This document shows, piece after piece, positions 57,651-64,000 of a DNA stretch of 64,000 nucleotides. Each line of letters begins with the position of its first letter. Within the stretch, counting starts at the first letter, position 1. The stretch lies in NCBI RefSeq assembly GCF_003987435.1, contig NZ_PIQG01000001.1, positions 434,001 through 498,000 of the forward strand, written 5' to 3'. A model generated the notes under the pieces. The model made no database searches, was not told where the DNA came from, and saw only the letters and a list, made by a program, of their open reading frames with translations. Position numbers and translations under genes: made by a program. The stretch comes from Pseudidiomarina taiwanensis (lineage in GTDB: Bacteria > Pseudomonadota > Gammaproteobacteria > Enterobacterales > Alteromonadaceae).

Positions 57651-59574
57651 AGACAAGTCCGACTAGTCGACGCCACCAGGCTGGCTTAAGATCATGCTCA
57701 CGGAGCTCATTCAAACGTTGCTGAACATCACGGTATAAGGCCTGTTGCTCAGTGTGAGTAAGGAGTTCAAGCGCTTCTTTGACATGTTCAACGGCATACA
57801 CATGGAATTGCTTCTGCTCAACTGCGGCAATGACTTCGGCTGCCAGGTTGAGCTGACAAACGTTCGCAGCAGGGATAATAACCCCCTGAGTTCCGGTCAA
57901 GCCACGCGCTTCACAAAGACTAAAATAGCCTTCAATTTTTTCGTTCACTGCACCAATGGCTTGTACTCGACCAAACTGATCTACCGCCCCGGTGATGGCT
58001 AAGCCCTGATCGATCGGCGCATCAGCGAGCGCTGAGAGTAAACAACAAAGTTCTGCAAGCGATGCGCTATCACCATCAACTTCATGATACGACTGCTCAA
58101 ATACAATCGTCGCTGACAAACTCATGGTATCGTTACGCGCAAAGACATTTGCCAAGTACGCAGATAAAATCATCACGCCTTTGGTGTGAATACTGCCACT
58201 CAATTCCGACTTGCGATCAATATCAATAATATCACCATCACCATAATGCACTGTGGCGGTAATACGGGTAGGCTCACCAAACTCTGAGCCACCCGCAGAA
58301 ACCACAGTTAACCCATTGATTTGGCCAACGATATGGCCACTGGTCGCGATATAAACTTGGCCTTCAAGCATGGCGCGACGACTCAAATCGGCGATGTAGC
58401 CATTCCGATGTTGTCGTTGGCGCATCACTTCGAGTAAATGCTCAGCCGTTAACTCGCTTGCTTTTGCTTGTTCCGCAAGAACATTGGCCTCACGCAAGAA
58501 CTGCATGATAGCGATGGTGTCGAGAGATAACTCACTTTGATAATCAGTTAATCGAGAAACGAACTTCAATAAAATCGGGATAGCAGACTGCGCCAGTGGC
58601 AACACGGCTGACTCTCGTTCAACATAGGCCAAGTAATCAAAGTAATGCTGAAGGGGCTGCTCAGTCACAGAAAAATGAGTCGAGAAATCAGCAAGGTAAG
58701 GAAATAAATTATCAAAATCGCGGTCGACTTCACGCAACTGTGCATAGATGTCTCGGTCGCCATGTAGCACCACCTTGATATGAATCGGAATAGGCTCAGG
58801 TTCATAATACGCGGCAATATTGGCATCGCCAGGCTGAGGCCAGTGAAACAGGCTAGTGCGGAGAATATATTTTAACTTGCGCCAAAGCCCTTGTTGCAAC
58901 AACAAGGCTTCCGCATCAATAACTAAGACACCACCATTCGCTTCGAGAATTGCTCCAGCTTCAATTAAGTGCAGATCAGAGCTAATCGTTCCCTGCACAG
59001 ATTGTAGGCGGATACTACCGAACAGACTCGCCTCAGTAACCCGGTCACAAAATTGAAACGCTGCGGGGTTATGCTGTTGCACAATAATAGACGCAAGTTC
59101 AGCTCCAGGCAGGTCCGCGAAGGTTTTATCTCCTAAACGGGTCAGATAGTTCGCGATACGCTCACTTGGATAGCGTTGTGTGAGTTCGGCCACTAATTGT
59201 TGCCGTTGACCTTTATCATCGTTAAGTAACTCCCACAGGTCAGTAAGAAAAGTACTTGCTTGTCCAGCAGGAACATTAACGCAAAGAGGTTGATGGGCTG
59301 AGTCAGGGTTAGCTAAATAGAGCCAATCATAATAGCCGCTATGGCGCCAGGTATGGGTCTCAGAAAGCTCATTCATCACATCCAGAACCCGCAAGCCAGG
59401 TGGAGTGATGATGTATCCGTGCGCATAACGGCCCGAACTTTCGAGTAATTGTGCGATGGCTTGCTGGGCTCGCTGCTGGCCCACTAGCGAGCTTGCGCTT
59501 GGGTGAGTAGGGCGCTCATTTAACCAATCAGAGACCGGTGGTTGAAGCGCTGAGGCAGCGATTGATTTTGTCAT
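57649..59574 (-). CDS. ycbZ: Lon-like ATP-independent protease (YcbZ/LonH type)
   Basis: A 641-residue Lon-family protein. The C-terminal Lon protease domain is intact: catalytic S503 in EVDGDSASLAELC and K546 in GAVNEKIEGY, 43 residues apart as in Lon S679/K722. The N-terminal AAA-like region has no Walker A GK[S/T]; the equivalent segment reads YIITPPGLRVLDV, while a Walker B-like GGVLVID remains. ATP hydrolysis is therefore unlikely. No Lon N-domain. It is divergent from an NPP phosphatase gene and is followed by fabA. Confidence 0.92.
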   Translation of the reverse strand: MTKSIAASALQPPVSDWLNERPTHPSASSLVGQQRAQQAIAQLLESSGRYAHGYIITPPGLRVLDVMNELSETHTWRHSGYYDWLYLANPDSAHQPLCVNVPAGQASTFLTDLWELLNDDKGQRQQLVAELTQRYPSERIANYLTRLGDKTFADLPGAELASIIVQQHNPAAFQFCDRVTEASLFGSIRLQSVQGTISSDLHLIEAGAILEANGGVLVIDAEALLLQQGLWRKLKYILRTSLFHWPQPGDANIAAYYEPEPIPIHIKVVLHGDRDIYAQLREVDRDFDNLFPYLADFSTHFSVTEQPLQHYFDYLAYVERESAVLPLAQSAIPILLKFVSRLTDYQSELSLDTIAIMQFLREANVLAEQAKASELTAEHLLEVMRQRQHRNGYIADLSRRAMLEGQVYIATSGHIVGQINGLTVVSAGGSEFGEPTRITATVHYGDGDIIDIDRKSELSGSIHTKGVMILSAYLANVFARNDTMSLSATIVFEQSYHEVDGDSASLAELCCLLSALADAPIDQGLAITGAVDQFGRVQAIGAVNEKIEGYFSLCEARGLTGTQGVIIPAANVCQLNLAAEVIAAVEQKQFHVYAVEHVKEALELLTHTEQQALYRDVQQRLNELREHDLKPAWWRRLVGLV

Positions 59575-59646
59575 AGCAACTCTCCTTGATTTAGATTGCT
59601 ATGATAGCTGATACTAGCGCTATAAAGCTATCGATAGAGGAATTTC

Positions 59647-60891
59647 ATGGTGTTATCAAGCAACTATGTGCGCCGATTGCTGACTGTTACGGTACTCCTT
59701 TGCGCTGGACTCGGACCTCAAATTACCCAAGCACAAAGCGCTGAACCAGACCCACAAACTGTGATCATGATTTCTCTCGATGGCTTTCGCTACGATTACC
59801 TTGAGTTGCATCAGCCGAAATTCCTGCGGCAATTGAGTGAAAAGGGGATTCGAGCCAATTTAACGCCAGTTTACCCAAGTAAAACCTTTCCTAATCACCT
59901 TGCCCTTGCCACAGGTCTCACTCCTGCAGGGCATGGCATTGTTGATAATCGCTTTTACGATAAGCATCGTGATGCGTTTTACAGTCTTGGTGATGGTTAT
60001 GAGGATAGCACCTGGATATCGGGCATCCCAATCTGGAATCTTGCCGAGCAGCAGGGGCTTAAAGTCGCAAGTTATTTCTGGCCTGAGTCTGATGCGCGTA
60101 TTAATGGCATGACACCAACATATTTTTATCGCTATAGCCACAATGCCGATCCGCGCGCACGCATTGAGCAAATTAAGCAATGGCTGCAGCAACCGGATAG
60201 TTCACGGCCACGGTTGATTCTGAGTTATTTTCATCAAATTGATAGCGCTGGCCACCAATTTGGTCCAGAACACCCAGCTACGGCTGCTGCTGTGCATTAT
60301 ATTGATGGCTTGCTCGAAGATCTGTTTGCGTTTATTGCAAGTCAAGAGACAGCAATCAGCCTCATCATAGTGTCGGATCATGGCATGCGAGCGACACCAG
60401 GAGAGCTTGCAATTGCCGAAACTGAATTGCCAGCCCCTGACAATTGGACTCGAGTGCGCAGCAGTACGCGAATGATGTATACCCGTGTTACTGATAAAGG
60501 CCAGACTAGCGCAGATTTGATTGCACAAATTCGGCAACATCCGTTATTGAACAAAGGCTTTAGCTTAGTCATGCCCGAGCAACGGCAAACACTAGAGGAT
60601 TACGTCGACGGTCGAGCGGGTGATGTATTGCTTGATGCAATCCCGCCATACACCTTTAGCAAGAATAAGCGTGAAGCAGGGGGCATCTTTGGCACGCACG
60701 GGTACGGTAACGACCCACAAATGCAGGGGATATTTATCGCTTATGGGCCATCAATCGTGGCCAAACCAACGCCAGCTGAACTCAGTGTGACGGATGTCTA
60801 TCCATTGATTGCTGAACTGCTCGAGCTTGAATTGCCGGCCTATATTAGCGATCCGATGCACTGGCATGAGCTTTTTCAGACAGTGGAGTAA
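59647..60891 (+). CDS. Ectonucleotide pyrophosphatase/phosphodiesterase family protein
   Basis: A 414-residue exported alkaline-phosphatase-superfamily enzyme. Signal peptide (LLTVTVLLCAGLG, cleavage after ITQAQ/A near 30). Metal ligand D45 (MISLDGFRYDY), nucleophile T80 (PVYPSKTFPNH), FHQIDSAGHQFGP, VSDHGM and FGTHGYGND complete the two-zinc site. It should cleave nucleotides or other phosphodiesters in the periplasm. It is divergent from ycbZ across 72 bp, and its last 47 bp overlap the tail of the convergent TraB-type gene. Confidence 0.92.
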   Translation: MVLSSNYVRRLLTVTVLLCAGLGPQITQAQSAEPDPQTVIMISLDGFRYDYLELHQPKFLRQLSEKGIRANLTPVYPSKTFPNHLALATGLTPAGHGIVDNRFYDKHRDAFYSLGDGYEDSTWISGIPIWNLAEQQGLKVASYFWPESDARINGMTPTYFYRYSHNADPRARIEQIKQWLQQPDSSRPRLILSYFHQIDSAGHQFGPEHPATAAAVHYIDGLLEDLFAFIASQETAISLIIVSDHGMRATPGELAIAETELPAPDNWTRVRSSTRMMYTRVTDKGQTSADLIAQIRQHPLLNKGFSLVMPEQRQTLEDYVDGRAGDVLLDAIPPYTFSKNKREAGGIFGTHGYGNDPQMQGIFIAYGPSIVAKPTPAELSVTDVYPLIAELLELELPAYISDPMHWHELFQTVE

Positions 60892-61738
60892 CTTTGTACC
60901 CGGCTTGCTGGAGTAACTTCAATAAGCCTTGCGGACCGCCAAGATGAGCCGCTCCAACCGCAATAAAAGGCCGTTGCGATTTCGCCCATAAATCAGGGAG
61001 TTGAGTGATCCAGCGCTGATTTCTCTGATCCAGAAAGAGTTGATGATAATTCTGCATTTCATCCGACTCGATCACCACTTGATAGAGGGCTTCAATGTCT
61101 TCGCTCAAATAAATATCGAGTAATACCGTCAACTCGACGATCATTTGCGCATCAGCGTGAATCGATTCATAAAGGGATATAGCTTGTTCTTCTAATGGGA
61201 TCGAATCAAATAATTGCGCTTGCTGCGCGATGGTTTCTAGTGCCATCACCGGATGCTGTAACACCGTAGCGCGCTCGAGCAAGACTTCTTCATAACTTGT
61301 TTGTCCTTGCTCACATGGTAGACCGGTTTGCATCAATAAAGAGCTCAATGCAAAGGGCTTTAAAGTTGCATACTGGGGATAATCTAATCCCGTTACACGT
61401 TTGATGTGCGCGGTGAGTTTGCGAACTTTGGCTGGCTCTAAGTAGCGATTGAGATAAGGCTGATCATAATTAGAGTATTTTGCCAACTGCGCCGCAAAAT
61501 CATCAGCAAGAGGATTTAATTCAAGCACCAAGCTATCCGCAGCGGTCAACGCATTTTCAAGGCGTGGACCAAACTTAACTTGCTCGGTACAAATCATGTG
61601 TACAGTGCCAAACAGATACGCTTGTCGAGTTGGCTCAGTTGGATGTTCAACTTTATAGAGTAACGAGGCCTGCGCAACAATTCCATGTAAGCCAACAACA
61701 GCAGCAATCGCTGTGATAAAAATCCATTTCGTTCTCAT
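60845..61738 (-). CDS. TraB/GumN (TIKI-like) family protein
   Basis: A 297-residue protein with signal peptide MRTKWIFITAIAAVVGLHG and the family motifs YLFGTVHMICTE near the N-terminus and PFIAVGAAHLGGPQGLLKLL near the end, which carry the histidines of the proposed metal site. Relatives include the TIKI metalloproteases. The start at 61738 was preferred over a longer frame from 61825 because it gives a clean signal peptide. It overlaps the NPP gene tail by 47 bp on the other strand. Substrate unknown. Confidence 0.87.
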   Translation of the reverse strand: MRTKWIFITAIAAVVGLHGIVAQASLLYKVEHPTEPTRQAYLFGTVHMICTEQVKFGPRLENALTAADSLVLELNPLADDFAAQLAKYSNYDQPYLNRYLEPAKVRKLTAHIKRVTGLDYPQYATLKPFALSSLLMQTGLPCEQGQTSYEEVLLERATVLQHPVMALETIAQQAQLFDSIPLEEQAISLYESIHADAQMIVELTVLLDIYLSEDIEALYQVVIESDEMQNYHQLFLDQRNQRWITQLPDLWAKSQRPFIAVGAAHLGGPQGLLKLLQQAGYKVTPLSEKAHASASDR

Positions 61739-61920
61739 AATAAGGCGTCTCTCTGTAAATTTTAGCGCGTTCGCGCACCATAGTACCTGAATTATGCGCA
61801 TAGCAAAGCTAAAACGGGGTAGCACCGATAATCACTGATATAGCCCCCTCAAATACCATAAACAGTAATTGCGTATAATGTATATTATGTTAAATAAAGT
61901 AAATTAATAAACAAGGCGCT

Positions 61921-62436
61921 TTAGCCCCGTTGCTGTTCAAGCTCGGCTTGTAACTTCACTAACAAGGCGCTGAATTGTTCGCGTTCTGCAGGCGTAACAC
62001 TCTGAAGTAAAGCTTCTGCTTGGTTAAATCGCGCTGTCGTGACAGCGTCAATCAATTGCAGTCCTTTAGCCGTTAATTGCACAGGTTTGCTACGTTTATC
62101 GTCAGTTTCTTCTGCGGCTTGAATTAAGCCTCTTTGTTCGAGGCGACGTAAACATGTGCTTAATGCGCCTGAGGTCAAGCGCACTTCTTGCAACAACTGA
62201 TTCGGCGTACGCTGATACGGCGTCCCTTGGCGCCGCATACAGGCCATCACATCGTGTTCGTTCTGCAATAAATCAAATGGTTTGAGTAGGCTTTTACCGT
62301 AGGCTTCATAATTACTGGCAATGCCGATAAAAGCTCCGACTAAACTTGCTGCCGCCACCGGTAGATCAGGACGTTGCTGCTGCCACTGGCGCTTGGCCTG
62401 TGCCAACAGCTCAGGATATTGGTTTACTTTGTTCAT
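61921..62436 (-). CDS. MarR-family transcriptional regulator
   Basis: A 171-residue regulator with a winged HTH (NQLLQEVRLTSGALSTCLRRLEQRGLIQ, then a wing ETDDKRSKPVQLTAKG). It lies 9 bp downstream of an RND efflux permease on the same strand, so it probably regulates that pump, perhaps as a repressor released by its substrates. The ~180 bp between it and the next gene is AT-rich and carries an imperfect ATAATGTATATTAT palindrome near 61876-61889. Confidence 0.9.
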   Translation of the reverse strand: MNKVNQYPELLAQAKRQWQQQRPDLPVAAASLVGAFIGIASNYEAYGKSLLKPFDLLQNEHDVMACMRRQGTPYQRTPNQLLQEVRLTSGALSTCLRRLEQRGLIQAAEETDDKRSKPVQLTAKGLQLIDAVTTARFNQAEALLQSVTPAEREQFSALLVKLQAELEQQRG

Positions 62437-62445
62437 ACCATTAGC

Positions 62446-64000
62446 CTACTCTTTTACCGCATCCATTTCACGCTCAAGACGCTGAGTTTCGTCAGCTCGC
62501 GGCTTGGTGAAGCGCGCCAGAGCTAAATAAAGGACCGGCGCAAGATACAAAGTAAAGAAAATAGCAAAGGCTAAGCCGCCGAACACCACCCAACCAATTG
62601 CATTACGTGCTTCAGCACCGGCTCCCAAAGACATAATCAACGGCACCGAGCCCAGTAAGGTTGAGACCAAGGTCATCATGATTGGGCGCAAACGAACTTG
62701 AGCGGCATTTTCCACTGCATCCCTTACAGACTGACCTTTATCGCGCAATTGGTCTGCAAATTCCACAAGTAAGATTGAGTTTTTCGCAATTAGACCTATG
62801 AGCATAACGAGGCCGATTTGTGAGAAGATATTAATCGAGGTTCCGGTGATAAACAGCGCAAAGAAGGCCGCAGCGATACCAAAGGGTACGGTCGCCATGA
62901 CCACCACCGCGCTATTGACGCTTTCGAACTGCGCGGCTAGCACTAAGAATACGATGACAAACGCCAAAATATAGGTCAGTGCTACCTCTCGAGACGTCTC
63001 TTCATAGGCTTCAGCCTCGCCTAGGAACACCATTCCAATATTATCGGGCAACACGCGCTCTGCGATGTCACGTAGCTTGTTCACCGCCTCTTCAATCGGT
63101 AAATCGTCAGGAAGCCCCATATCAATTTCAATAGCACGACGCTGTGCGCGACGCTCTAATTCGGCAGCGACACCCTCTTCAGTTATCGTCGCCAAGGCTG
63201 ATAAAGGCACCATAGCGCCACTATTAGAGCCAACATATAAGTTGCTTAAATCAGTTGGGTCTTTGATTTGGCTGCGTTCAGCTTGTAAGACGATCGGCAC
63301 GGACTGGTCGCCCACATTAAGGTCGGCAACATCATCGCCATTCACCGCGGCCCGCAGAGTTGCCGCAATGTCACTCAAAGGCACACCTAGCTCTTCAGCA
63401 CGCTGGCGGTCAATATTGACCCGCAACTGCGGTTGGGTCGGTTGGAAACCAATCCGGGGGAAGCCAAGCTCTGGCATTTCTTGGCGTATCGCGGCACTAA
63501 ATTGTTGCGCAACCGCAAAGATTTCTTGGTAATCATCGCCGGTTAACGCCAACTCGAGGCCGCCACCCTGCCCGCGTAAATTCAAACTGTTTGAGCCAAA
63601 TGCACGCGCCGGAGCGCCAGGAATTTGACTCAAAGGCGGCCGAATTTGATCAATAATCTCTTGCTGCGAGATATCCCGAGCATCCCAATCAGTGAGGCGC
63701 ACAGTGATAAAGACCAAATTTGGATCCCATTGCCCAACTGCGGTACTGATACTATCGACTGCACCGCCATTAACATACGGCAGCAAAATCTCTTCCATTT
63801 GTCGTGCTTGCCGATCCATAAAATTCAAGCCCACACCATCAGGTCCACGTGCGAAAATACGGATGGTTCCACGGTCTTCAGAGGGCATCAACTCGTTGTC
63901 TACTGAGGTATAAAGATAGGTCGCAGCACCGGCAATTAAGCTACAGGCGATAAAGACATACCAGGCTTTATTTAGCGCCCAGTGTAAACTTCCAGCATAT
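62446..64000 (-). CDS. RND efflux permease (C-terminal part, 5' end outside window)
   Basis: The frame is open to the window edge (about 518 codons). It begins in the middle of the protein with a membrane segment (WYVFIACSLIAGAATYLY), then the second periplasmic domain starting NELMPSEDRGTIRIFARG, and the last membrane bundle (TYILAFVIVFLVLAAQFESV, GLVMLIGLIAKNSILLVEFAD, RLRPIMMTLVSTLLGSVPL). These are HAE-1-type RND pump signatures (AcrB/MexB relatives). The TTG/ATG near 63891 is internal, not a start. A MarR regulator follows. Confidence 0.93.
   Translation of the reverse strand, partial: YAGSLHWALNKAWYVFIACSLIAGAATYLYTSVDNELMPSEDRGTIRIFARGPDGVGLNFMDRQARQMEEILLPYVNGGAVDSISTAVGQWDPNLVFITVRLTDWDARDISQQEIIDQIRPPLSQIPGAPARAFGSNSLNLRGQGGGLELALTGDDYQEIFAVAQQFSAAIRQEMPELGFPRIGFQPTQPQLRVNIDRQRAEELGVPLSDIAATLRAAVNGDDVADLNVGDQSVPIVLQAERSQIKDPTDLSNLYVGSNSGAMVPLSALATITEEGVAAELERRAQRRAIEIDMGLPDDLPIEEAVNKLRDIAERVLPDNIGMVFLGEAEAYEETSREVALTYILAFVIVFLVLAAQFESVNSAVVVMATVPFGIAAAFFALFITGTSINIFSQIGLVMLIGLIAKNSILLVEFADQLRDKGQSVRDAVENAAQVRLRPIMMTLVSTLLGSVPLIMSLGAGAEARNAIGWVVFGGLAFAIFFTLYLAPVLYLALARFTKPRADETQRLEREMDAVKE

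Overview
This window is a chromosomal, almost entirely housekeeping segment of a marine-type gammaproteobacterium. Gene content and order point to the Alteromonadales, most plausibly an Idiomarina/Pseudidiomarina-like organism. This is inferred from three things: E. coli-like synteny blocks (infA-aat-trxB-lrp-ftsK-lolA-rarA-serS; uvrY-uvrC-pgsA-tRNA Gly-Cys-Leu; pyrD-zapC; rlmKL-uup-rmf-fabA-ycbZ), an approximately 50% GC look, and many peptidases, amino-acid dehydrogenases and sodium-coupled transporters. No insertion sequence, prophage, CRISPR array or integron was seen.

Layout. 1-3.0 kb (minus strand): infA (partial), aat, trxB, ald. 3.1-9.8 kb (plus): lrp, ftsK, lolA, rarA, crcB, serS. 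9.8-11.5 kb (minus): yccA-type BI-1 protein, then tusD-tusC-tusE with no tusB between them. 11.7-16.4 kb (plus): tRNA-Ser, a thioesterase, a UvrY/GacA homologue whose receiver domain has lost its phosphorylation residues, uvrC, pgsA, and tRNA-Gly/Cys/Leu. 16.5-18 kb: an FMN/Fe-S glutamate-synthase-like gene broken by one in-frame TAA. 18-26 kb: a LysR/LysE pair, a two-module 6-pyruvoyl-tetrahydropterin-synthase-fold protein overlapping an M23 peptidase, an M61 PDZ peptidase, a LytS/LytTR two-component pair and a DUF6279 lipoprotein. 26-32 kb: pykA and a long-form gap (divergent), an M14 cytosolic-type carboxypeptidase and an alanine:sodium symporter with an inserted domain. 32-36 kb: a tightly packed run of small genes (zinc ribbon, yeaC, msrC, a very acidic unknown protein, proQ) leading to prc. 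36-47 kb: NSS symporter, nhaC, pepN, giant NAD-glutamate dehydrogenase, pyrD. 48-57 kb: zapC, cpdB-like, initiator tRNA, rlmKL, glutaredoxin-like protein, uup, DUF3466, rmf. 57-64 kb: fabA with a FabR-type operator, ycbZ Lon-like protease, a nucleotide pyrophosphatase, a TraB/GumN protein, a MarR regulator and the C-terminal part of an RND pump.

How it fits together. Peptides are cut by PepN, M61, M14 and Prc. Amino acids enter with Na+ (AGCS and NSS carriers, with NhaC managing Na+). Alanine and glutamate are deaminated by Ald and the large GDH. This is the carbon economy of an amino-acid-consuming marine bacterium. The main oddities are the phosphorylation-dead UvrY-type regulator, the in-frame stop in the glutamate-synthase-like gene, the very acidic protein translationally coupled to ProQ, the fused PTPS-fold protein with one dead module, and the missing tusB. 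All functional names rest on reading the sequence and recalled family knowledge; no database search was run.
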